From the NCBI GenBank assembly GCA_012959595.1, contig DUCW01000189.1, forward strand, positions 3,201-13,769: 10,569 nucleotides of DNA. Reading direction: 5' to 3'. Shown here in pieces: positions 1 through 6,584 of the stretch. This stretch comes from Gemmatimonadota bacterium. Its GTDB lineage: Bacteria > Gemmatimonadota > Gemmatimonadetes > Longimicrobiales > Gaopeijiaceae. Under the pieces are notes generated by a model. The model did no database searches and was not told where the DNA came from. It worked only from the letters and a program-made list of their open reading frames with translations. The translations under genes were made by a program, and so were the position numbers. How positions within the stretch are numbered: position 1 is the first letter of the stretch; each line of letters opens with the position of its first letter.

Positions 1-513
1 AATAGGGGCGCTAGTGGCATCGACGGGATCGTTTCAACAGTTGCGGGGATCGCTGGGTCACGCATGAATAGATTAAAAGAAGAAAATATACCAGAGGGTC
101 TTTCAAATGAGGAATTTGATGTTCCAGTAGTCGCCGTCTTGGGTGATATAGCATTTTGTCATGATATGAATGGACTCCTATCCATTGCAAAATACCAGCT
201 AAATATTGTCATGGTTGTCATCAATAACGATGGAGGTGGGATTTTTCATAAGCTTCCAATTCGGGAGTATGAGCCTGAATTCACATCGTATTTTACAACT
301 CCGCATGCTCTGGAATTTGAAGCCGCAGCTGAACTTTATGGAATTCCTTATAGAAAGGTTGTAGATCTATCTGGGCTAGCTGAAGTTTTCTCTGATCTTG
401 TAATAGAAAAAGGACCTAAGATTTTGGAGATTCAGGTTGATCGTGAAGAAAATTGGCGTTGTCACCGAGAAATCGTTGAGGCGGTCAATAGCAGGATCGA
501 CGAATTGCTTTAA
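1..513 (+). CDS. menD: MenD, 2-succinyl-5-enolpyruvyl-6-hydroxy-3-cyclohexene-1-carboxylate synthase (C-terminal part)
   Basis: The reading frame is open from base 1, so this is the last 170 residues of a gene that begins outside the window. MenD is the thiamine-diphosphate enzyme that adds the succinic-semialdehyde unit from 2-oxoglutarate to isochorismate, the first committed step of menaquinone synthesis, in the cytoplasm. The fragment opens with NRGASGIDG, the MenD signature at the start of the ThDP-binding domain. GD at visible residues 48-49, HDMNGLL at 54-60 and NNDGGGIF at 75-82 form the ThDP/Mg binding motif. The ending NSRIDELL is a natural C-terminus before TAA. Between STVAG and VPVVAVLGD there is a charged stretch (visible residues about 22-41) that makes this loop about 18 residues longer than in E. 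coli MenD as I recall it. menB follows after 73 nt. Family assignment is firm; only the 5' part is missing. Confidence 0.95.
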   Translation, partial: NRGASGIDGIVSTVAGIAGSRMNRLKEENIPEGLSNEEFDVPVVAVLGDIAFCHDMNGLLSIAKYQLNIVMVVINNDGGGIFHKLPIREYEPEFTSYFTTPHALEFEAAAELYGIPYRKVVDLSGLAEVFSDLVIEKGPKILEIQVDREENWRCHREIVEAVNSRIDELL

Positions 514-586
514 TATCGTAGATGTCAAACAGCCCATGGTTGAATATAAAGACAATTACTGACTACACACTTTCCAGGAAAGCAGA

Positions 587-1426
587 ATGAGTGAACCACA
601 ATGGAGTACAGTAAAGGAATATGTCGACATTACTTACAAGAAGACCGATGGGGTAGCCAGGATAGCGATTAACCGTCCCGAAGTCCGAAATGCTTTCAGG
701 CCAGAGACCTTGTTGGAATTACAAGAGGCGTTTAAAAATGCGGGTGAGGACACCTCGATTGGTGTAGTGCTATTTACGGGAGAGGGACCATCCAAAGATG
801 GTGTCCATGCTTTTTGTGCTGGGGGTGACCAAAAAGTGAGAGGGAGCTCTGGATATGTTGGTGGAGATGGAGTACCTCGTCTTAATGTGTTGGAGTTACA
901 GCGATATATTCGGAGTATGCCGAAGCCGGTCATTTGCCTGGTCCCTGGATTTGCCATAGGTGGTGGTCATGTTCTGCATATTGTTTGCGATCTTACATTA
1001 GCTGCTGCAGGAGCTAAATTTGGTCAGACTGGTCCGAAAGTAGGTAGTTTTGATGGTGGATTTGGTGCGTCATTTCTTGCTCGTATGGTTGGCCAGAAAA
1101 AAGCTAGAGAAATGTGGTACCTATGCCGTTTCTACACTGCTGAAGAGGCTTGTGAAATGGGGATGGTCAACAAAGTGGTACCTCTGGAAGACTTGGAATC
1201 TGAAGGATTGGCTTGGGCACAAGAGATCCTCGAAAAAAGCCCTCTTGCGATAAGACTTCTGAAATCGGCTTTCAACGCTGATGTGGATGGACAAGCAGGG
1301 ATCCAGGAGTTAGCTGGTAATGCAACCTTACTTTTCTACATGACTGAGGAAGCTCAGGAAGCTAAGAATGCATACCTTGAGAAACGAAAACCAGACTTTC
1401 GTAAATTTCCCTGGCTACCTTGGTAA
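587..1426 (+). CDS. menB: MenB, 1,4-dihydroxy-2-naphthoyl-CoA synthase
   Basis: This crotonase-fold enzyme closes the second ring of the naphthoquinone by Dieckmann-type cyclisation of o-succinylbenzoyl-CoA to dihydroxynaphthoyl-CoA. The product is 279 residues, close to the 285 of E. coli MenB, and is very similar to it throughout. Visible landmarks are CAGGDQKVRG at 77-86, Tyr90, the oxyanion-hole segment IGGGH at 124-128, and FGQTGPKVGSFDGG at 145-158 containing Ser154 and Asp156. The ending ELAGNATLLFYMTEEAQE is typical. Gly149 in QTG matches the position (Gly156 in E. coli) that marks the bicarbonate-dependent type I enzymes; type II enzymes such as that of M. tuberculosis carry Asp there. 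The ATG at 587 has AGGAAAG at 576-582 as a well-placed ribosome site. The stop TAA shares its last A with the menA ATG. Confidence 0.97.
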   Translation: MSEPQWSTVKEYVDITYKKTDGVARIAINRPEVRNAFRPETLLELQEAFKNAGEDTSIGVVLFTGEGPSKDGVHAFCAGGDQKVRGSSGYVGGDGVPRLNVLELQRYIRSMPKPVICLVPGFAIGGGHVLHIVCDLTLAAAGAKFGQTGPKVGSFDGGFGASFLARMVGQKKAREMWYLCRFYTAEEACEMGMVNKVVPLEDLESEGLAWAQEILEKSPLAIRLLKSAFNADVDGQAGIQELAGNATLLFYMTEEAQEAKNAYLEKRKPDFRKFPWLPW

Positions 1427-2319
1427 TGAATCGATCTGGAGTCCCGGTTTGGATGGAAGCTATTCGGCCTAAAACACTTGTAGCTTCCATAGCACCCGTT
1501 GTGATCGGGATCAGCCTGGCTATTTCGGATGGATTTTTTGAATTCTTTCCCAGCATTGCGACCCTTTTAGCCGCTATTCTAATACAGATAGGGACCAATT
1601 TGGCAAATGACTATTATGACTTTGTTAGGGGTGCAGATAACGAGGACCGAATAGGGCCCACCAGGGTTTCCCAGGCGGGATTGATAGATCCTAAGAAGAT
1701 ACAATATGCAATGGTTTTCTCATTGGTGTTGGCTCTCTTGTTTGGTGTTTATCTGGTGGGGATTGGGGGTTGGGTTGTCGCAGTAATAGGATCTGTTTCG
1801 ATCCTTTGTGCAGTGGGTTATACAGCGGGGCCTCTTGCCTTTGCGTACAACGGTCTAGGTGACATTTTTGTCTTCGTCTTCTTTGGACCAGTCGCTGTTG
1901 GAGGGACCTACTGGGTTCAGTCTGGGATGCTTGCAGGAGATGTAGTTTTGGCAGGGGTGGGTATTGGAGCACTAACTACTCTGATCTTGATAACTAATAA
2001 CATGAGAGATATTGAAACTGATAAAGTAGCTGGTAAGAATACTTTAGCGGTCCGTATGGGACTGAAGGCTAGTCGTGTAGAGTACGTTGTACTGTTGATC
2101 ATAGCATTGATAACCCCAGTCATCGGTGCAACCAGTTTTGACTGGCCAGGATACTGGAGTGTACTAGTCGCCTTGTTGACGTTTATGTTTGCAATTTCTC
2201 CACTCAGGTTGATCATGGGTTCTAATGACCCTAAGGTTTTGATGTTGGCCCTGCCGAGTACTGCAAGAATGGTCGGTGTTTATGCGGCATCTCTTTCATT
2301 TGGTTTGTTAGTTGGTTGA
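1426..2319 (+). CDS. menA: MenA, 1,4-dihydroxy-2-naphthoate polyprenyltransferase
   Basis: Integral membrane prenyltransferase of the UbiA superfamily; it attaches the polyprenyl tail to dihydroxynaphthoate, giving demethylmenaquinone. The first Asp-rich motif is NDYYD at 61-65, followed by GADNEDRIGPTR, and the second is NNMRDIETD at 191-199; both bind Mg-diphosphate in this family. Hydrophobic membrane segments are seen at about 17-34, 43-59, 94-112, 115-131, 144-163, 170-190, 219-237 and 245-263, plus a last one near 280-296. I chose the ATG at 1426, which overlaps the menB stop in TAATG and gives 297 residues. A TTG at 1420 would add only two residues. No clear Shine-Dalgarno precedes it, which fits translational coupling to menB. 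The C-terminus overlaps menE by four bases. Confidence 0.93.
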   Translation: MNRSGVPVWMEAIRPKTLVASIAPVVIGISLAISDGFFEFFPSIATLLAAILIQIGTNLANDYYDFVRGADNEDRIGPTRVSQAGLIDPKKIQYAMVFSLVLALLFGVYLVGIGGWVVAVIGSVSILCAVGYTAGPLAFAYNGLGDIFVFVFFGPVAVGGTYWVQSGMLAGDVVLAGVGIGALTTLILITNNMRDIETDKVAGKNTLAVRMGLKASRVEYVVLLIIALITPVIGATSFDWPGYWSVLVALLTFMFAISPLRLIMGSNDPKVLMLALPSTARMVGVYAASLSFGLLVG

Positions 2320-3755
2320 TCGATAGTATCCGAAGGATCGCCCAGGAAAATCCAGATGCATTAGCTTTGGATGACGGAGAAAATTCTTGGACTTATAGAG
2401 AATTGGACGATGCGGTGGAGGAACGGGCATCGCAATTGTTGGACCTTGGGGCTGGACCTGGAATTACTATTGCACTTGCCAGCGAAGTAGATGCTTTGGC
2501 TGTGCAATATGTTCATGCAGTTTTTAGAACGGGTTCAACCATAGCTCCAGTCAATCCTCGGTTAGGGTTACAAGGTGCTGCCATTGAGAAGTTGAATCCC
2601 CAAATCGTTCTATTGTCGAAGCAAGACGGGCCAACACTGGACTGGTACTTTGGGAAATACGAGCATCGCTATGATTCAGTGAATCTGACTGGCCAAGCCA
2701 GGGGCTGGACGATCAAAAGTTCAGATCTAAGCCGAAGCAGATGTATCAAGCCAGAGAAGACGTGTGAATTTCCGGCAGCTTTACTTTCAACTTCAGGAAC
2801 TGATGGAGCTTCAAAAATTGTTCCCATCATGCATCAGAGTTTAGATCACAGTGCAGGTTCTGTGAAACTTCGGTTGGGTTTGAGTACTGAAGACCGGTGG
2901 TATGCTTCTCTATCACTGGCCCATATCGGCGGCTTAGCTCTCATTCATAGATCTGCTTGGACAGGATCGGCACTATTGGTGAAAGGGTATTTCTCGATTC
3001 ACAACCTGGTTGATATGATCGACAGTTATGGTATCAGTCATACTTCACTAGTTCCAACTATGCTCTATCAGCTCCTGGAGTCAAGAGATGAAAAGCCTAT
3101 TCCTGCGACGCTTAAGGCTCTGATAATTGGGGGGGCTCCAATGAGCAGTTCTCTTTTGACTAGAGCTTTAGCAGCGGGTTATCCAGTAGCCTCAACTTAC
3201 GGCATGACGGAGACCTGCTCTCAGGTTGCTACCGCATCGGTTGAGTTAGTCAAACAAAAACCAGGGACAGTAGGCGCTCCCATAGAGAGTGTAGAAGTAA
3301 AGATCGCCGAGGATCAAGAGATCTGGGTTCGTGGACCTACTGTCATAGGTAATATGTCCCATGAGGGCAGCTGGTTTGCAACGGGGGACTTAGGGAAATT
3401 GGATGAAGAGGGGCATTTGTGGGTGATTGGTCGACAACGGGATATCATCATTACGGGTGGAGTCAATGTGGATCCTCTGAAAATAGCGGAAGAGATCCGG
3501 AGTATCCCAGGAGTTTACGATGCGGCGGTCATAGGTTTCCCCGATGCAGTCTGGGGGGAAGTGGTCGGTGCCTTAGTGGTCACTCAATCTGGGGAATCCT
3601 TGGACAAAGCGATAATCCTAGAGGCTCTGAAGGGTTCTCTTTCTAAATCCGAAGTGCCTCGGCTTTTGAGTTATGCCCCTGAAATCCCTATGAATACAAA
3701 TGGAAAAATAAACCGTAAGGCGATCCTCGAGATTCTGGACGGCAGCAGGATTTAA
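2316..3755 (+). CDS. menE: MenE, o-succinylbenzoate-CoA ligase
   Basis: Adenylate-forming (ANL) ligase that activates o-succinylbenzoate with ATP and CoA, providing the MenB substrate. At 479 residues it has the usual MenE size. ANL core motifs in order: A3 loop STSGTDGASK at 158-167, A5 YGMTETCSQ at 295-303, A7 ATGDLGKLDEEG at 355-366, A8 hinge GRQRDIIITGG at 372-382, and A10 NGKINRK at 462-468 with the presumed catalytic Lys464. The A3 loop is unusual: Asp replaces the second Thr of TSGTTG, and the normal Pro-Lys-Gly end reads Ser-Lys-Ile. Function as MenE rather than another acyl-CoA ligase is inferred from position directly after menA. The best start is TTG at 2316, nested in the menA stop (TTGA); I see no in-frame ATG nearby, and the coding signal begins at once (IRRIAQENPDALAL). 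Confidence 0.88.
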   Translation: MIDSIRRIAQENPDALALDDGENSWTYRELDDAVEERASQLLDLGAGPGITIALASEVDALAVQYVHAVFRTGSTIAPVNPRLGLQGAAIEKLNPQIVLLSKQDGPTLDWYFGKYEHRYDSVNLTGQARGWTIKSSDLSRSRCIKPEKTCEFPAALLSTSGTDGASKIVPIMHQSLDHSAGSVKLRLGLSTEDRWYASLSLAHIGGLALIHRSAWTGSALLVKGYFSIHNLVDMIDSYGISHTSLVPTMLYQLLESRDEKPIPATLKALIIGGAPMSSSLLTRALAAGYPVASTYGMTETCSQVATASVELVKQKPGTVGAPIESVEVKIAEDQEIWVRGPTVIGNMSHEGSWFATGDLGKLDEEGHLWVIGRQRDIIITGGVNVDPLKIAEEIRSIPGVYDAAVIGFPDAVWGEVVGALVVTQSGESLDKAIILEALKGSLSKSEVPRLLSYAPEIPMNTNGKINRKAILEILDGSRI

Positions 3756-3762
3756 GCTGGAG

Positions 3763-3790
3763 TTGTTAATGCTATATATCAGAGTATACT
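3763..3790 (+). promoter_or_regulatory. candidate sigma-70-type promoter for tyrS
   Basis: TTGTTA at 3763-3768 and TATACT at 3785-3790 are separated by 16 bases, matching four and five of six consensus positions. A transcript would begin near 3797 and leave a leader of about 36 bases before the tyrS ATG. It sits in the 77-base gap after menE, the natural place for a new transcription unit. If the housekeeping sigma factor of this lineage uses other elements, the match could be chance. Confidence 0.4.
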
Positions 3791-3832
3791 TTGGTATTGA
3801 AGTAGCGTGAATCATGAGTCTACAAGGGTTAG

Positions 3833-5107
3833 ATGAACTTATTAGAAGAGTACCGCTGGCGTGGAATGCTTCAGGATTCTACTCAAGGCGCTGACGAAGC
3901 ATTAGGAAAAGGGTCGATCAAGGCCTATATAGGATTTGATCCGACTGCATCGAGCCTGCACGTTGGATCTTTGATGCCGATAATGGGGTTGGTACACCTC
4001 CAAAGGATGGGTCACAGTCCTTTGGTTCTCCTTGGAGGGCAGACGGGGTTGGTTGGCGATCCTTCTGGGAAAACCGAAGAAAGACCAGCACTTCCTAAAG
4101 ACCAAGTTGAAGAGAACCTCAACGGTATAAGGACACAACTTGAACATTTTCTGGATTTCGATTCCTCTGTGAACCCCGCTCGAACTGTGAATAATGCTAC
4201 TTGGCTAGCTGATCTGCAGATGGTGGATTTCCTTAGGGACGTGGGAAAGTATTTCTCCGTAACCTCTCTTTTAAATAAGGAATCCATAAGAAGACGTGTG
4301 AAAGATGAGGATACTGGGATTTCGTTTGCCGAGTTCAGCTATGTGCTATTGCAGGCCTATGATTTTTTGGCCCTGAATGAAAAATATGGATGTACTTTTC
4401 AGATGGGTGGGAGTGATCAGTGGGGTAATATCACTGCGGGCATTCAACTGATTCGTAAGGCACGAAACAAAAAAGCATACGGGATCACATATCCCTTAGT
4501 GACAGGTCCTGAAGGCAATAAATTCGGCAAGACAGAGGCTGGAACAACTTGGCTTGATCCGGAAAGAACCTCTCCATACAGATTTTATCAATTCTGGATG
4601 AATGTAGATGATTCTGCTGTCATAAAATATTTGAAACAGTTCACTCTACTAGAAGCGCAAGTTATACAAGACCTGGAAAGCGTCCATAATGAAAGACCAC
4701 ATGAGCGGATTCCTCACAGAAAATTGGCCGAAGAAATAACGGGTTTAGTCCATGGACAGGATGGTTTGTCAAAAGCTCGGATTGCAACGAAAGTGCTTTT
4801 TGGAGGGGAAATGGAAGGTTTGAAGGCTTCTGAGATCGAGGATGTTTTTTCGGATGTACCGTCGAGTGAGATATCTGAATCTGATTTGTCAGGTGAAGGT
4901 TTGAGTCTGCTTGATGTGGTGACCAATGCAGGCCTCGCTCAGTCCCGAAGTGAAGCTCGGAGGGCAATAGAGGGAGGAGGGCTTTACTTGAATAACATAC
5001 GTGTAACTGATATAGACAGTAGACTTGAAGCTGAAAATGCGGCTGACGGTCGCTTCTTTGTTCTTCGGAAAGGGAAGAAGAACTACCATTTAATCAGATT
5101 GCTGTAG
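3833..5107 (+). CDS. tyrS: tyrosyl-tRNA synthetase
   Basis: Class I aminoacyl-tRNA synthetase that charges tRNA-Tyr. The 424-residue product has the length of the bacterial TyrRS-type enzymes with a C-terminal S4 domain. The catalytic signatures are visible: the HIGH-type motif HVGS at 43-46 preceded by YIGFDPTASSL, the tyrosine-site helix with GSDQWGN at 193-199, and the KMSKS-type loop KFGKT at 230-234. The S4 RNA-binding domain covers about 357-420 (LSLLDVVTNAGLAQSRSEARR). AAGGG at 3824-3828 lies just before the ATG at 3833. An earlier ATG at 3814 is in another frame. It is separated from the men genes by 77 bases holding a candidate promoter. Nothing in the sequence suggests a T-box or other leader control; the leader is too short. 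Confidence 0.97.
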   Translation: MNLLEEYRWRGMLQDSTQGADEALGKGSIKAYIGFDPTASSLHVGSLMPIMGLVHLQRMGHSPLVLLGGQTGLVGDPSGKTEERPALPKDQVEENLNGIRTQLEHFLDFDSSVNPARTVNNATWLADLQMVDFLRDVGKYFSVTSLLNKESIRRRVKDEDTGISFAEFSYVLLQAYDFLALNEKYGCTFQMGGSDQWGNITAGIQLIRKARNKKAYGITYPLVTGPEGNKFGKTEAGTTWLDPERTSPYRFYQFWMNVDDSAVIKYLKQFTLLEAQVIQDLESVHNERPHERIPHRKLAEEITGLVHGQDGLSKARIATKVLFGGEMEGLKASEIEDVFSDVPSSEISESDLSGEGLSLLDVVTNAGLAQSRSEARRAIEGGGLYLNNIRVTDIDSRLEAENAADGRFFVLRKGKKNYHLIRLL

Positions 5108-5190
5108 CCAAGAAGTTTGATTCTTACAAAGTATTCACAAAGATCAGTCGATTATAGGCCAGATCAAAAACTAAAAGGCGAGTTCTTAGT

Positions 5191-5691
5191 ATGAATGATT
5201 CGAAACCACTTGTAGGAGTTGTGATGGGATCCAAGTCGGACTGGAATACAATGAAACATGCTGTTTCAACATTGGATTCCTTGGGGATTACTTCGGAAGC
5301 AAAGGCGATGTCGGCTCATCGTACTCCTGAGCTAGTTGCAGAATACGCTTCCTCTGCCGAAGAAAGAGGGTTGTATGTCATAATAGCCGCCGCTGGAGGA
5401 GCAGCACACTTGGCCGGGGTTTTCGCTTCTAAAACTACTCTCCCAGTTCTAGGAGTTCCTATGCAAGCTTGGTCTTTGGATGGGCTAGACTCCTTATTGT
5501 CCACGGTTCAGATGCCTAGAGGAATTCCAGTAGGGACTCTGGCTATTGGAAAGGCGGGAGCAGTGAATGCAGCTCTGCTCGCTGGTCAGATATTGGGGCT
5601 GAAGTTTCCTGAGATCCGTGAGGCGGTAATCAAAGATCGGGAAGTTCGCCGAGAGCAGGTGCTTGCAGATTTAGATCTCAGTGGACTTTAA
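5191..5691 (+). CDS. purE: PurE, N5-carboxyaminoimidazole ribonucleotide mutase (class I)
   Basis: Purine-synthesis enzyme that moves the carboxylate of N5-CAIR to give CAIR, in the cytoplasm. The 166-residue size and motifs are those of stand-alone class I PurE: VMGSKSD at 11-17 (phosphate site), SAHRTP at 41-46 with the catalytic His43, and AAAGGAAHLAG at 66-76, then LPVLGVP and the MPRGIPVGTLAIG segment. One small difference is HLAGVFAS where HLPGM is common, so a conserved Pro-Gly-Met turn is altered. AAAGG at 5174-5178 precedes the ATG at a longish distance of 12 bases. The usual partner purK is not next to it; the next gene, 16 bases on, is unrelated to purines. The gap before it (83 bases) shows no convincing terminator or promoter. 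Confidence 0.96.
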   Translation: MNDSKPLVGVVMGSKSDWNTMKHAVSTLDSLGITSEAKAMSAHRTPELVAEYASSAEERGLYVIIAAAGGAAHLAGVFASKTTLPVLGVPMQAWSLDGLDSLLSTVQMPRGIPVGTLAIGKAGAVNAALLAGQILGLKFPEIREAVIKDREVRREQVLADLDLSGL

Positions 5692-5707
5692 TCAAAGAAG
5701 TTTCTAA

Positions 5708-6583
5708 ATGGCGATCTCCTTTCAGTCTGAAATAGGTGTCCTTAGAAGAGTTGTTATGAAGCATCCTGAGGACGCTTTTCTCAGTGAGGAACTCCTAGAT
5801 TTGGAATGGGAGAAGCTTAACTATGCTGGTCGTCCCGACCGCCAGAAAGCTGAAAAGGAATTCATACGGTTAGCAGGACTCCTTCAGAATTTCGGCATAG
5901 AGATCATAACTTTGCCTCAAGCTGAAGACGTAGGCCTCGATTCGATTTATACTCGTGATGCCTCTGTCGTTACAGACAAGGGTGTGATTCTTTGCAACAT
6001 GGGTAAGAAGGAGCGAAAAGGGGAACCGGGGGGTCAGAATGCCTTTTATAAACATTCTGGCGTGTCTGTTTTGGGAAAAATTGTGGATAATGGGACTTTG
6101 GAAGGTGGAGATGTAACCTGGCTGGACCCTCATACTTTAGCAGTCGGTCTTGGGTATCGGACCAATAGTGAGGGAATACGGCAATTGAAAGCTTTGGTCG
6201 GATCAGAAGTGGAGGTGATACCTGTGGCCCTTCCACATTTCCGTGGGCCTAAAGATGTACTTCATTTAATGTCAATCTTGAGTCCTGTAGATAAGGACCT
6301 TGCCGTAGTCTATTCGCCATTAATGTCGGTTTCTTTTCGCAAATCATTGATCGCTAGAGGTTTCGATTTGATTGATATTTCAGAAGATGAATATGATTCT
6401 CTGGCGTCCAATGTCCTTGCTGTTGCGCCAAGGGTTTGTGTCATGGCTGAAGGGAGCCCAAAGACCAAGAAACGGCTAGAAGATTGTGGCGTTGAGGTGA
6501 AAATATTCTCGGGAACAGAGATATGTCTGAAAGGAACTGGTGGGCCAACTTGCTTGACCAGACCCTTGGAGAGAGAGGTTTAA
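5708..6583 (+). CDS. DDAH / arginine-deiminase family guanidine hydrolase
   Basis: Predicted cytoplasmic enzyme (no signal peptide, 291 residues) of the guanidino-group-modifying superfamily, whose members hydrolyse arginine, methylated arginines or related substrates through a covalent thiouronium on Cys, or transfer the amidino group. The catalytic set can be placed: TRD at 82-84 for substrate guanidine, LEGGDV at 131-136 with Glu132, HLMS at 186-189 with His186, Asn235 in a conserved SN element, and Cys282 in GTGGPTCLTRPL close to the C-terminus. The size and the H-L-x-S motif favour a dimethylarginine dimethylaminohydrolase-type enzyme, since arginine deiminases are about 400 residues and use HxD. 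The GGPxC end, however, is ADI-like. Products would be citrulline plus an amine or ammonia if the substrate is arginine-like; the actual substrate cannot be read from the sequence. It follows purE by 16 bases and runs into the next gene with one base between. Confidence 0.85.
   Translation: MAISFQSEIGVLRRVVMKHPEDAFLSEELLDLEWEKLNYAGRPDRQKAEKEFIRLAGLLQNFGIEIITLPQAEDVGLDSIYTRDASVVTDKGVILCNMGKKERKGEPGGQNAFYKHSGVSVLGKIVDNGTLEGGDVTWLDPHTLAVGLGYRTNSEGIRQLKALVGSEVEVIPVALPHFRGPKDVLHLMSILSPVDKDLAVVYSPLMSVSFRKSLIARGFDLIDISEDEYDSLASNVLAVAPRVCVMAEGSPKTKKRLEDCGVEVKIFSGTEICLKGTGGPTCLTRPLEREV
6571..6578 (+). promoter_or_regulatory. ribosome binding site deciding a GTG start
   Basis: GAGAGAGG lies inside the last codons of the upstream hydrolase gene, six bases before the GTG at 6585. 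It supports this GTG (or the next one at 6588) as the start of the amidohydrolase gene, which has no ATG at its N-terminus. Confidence 0.6.
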
Positions 6584-6584
6584 G

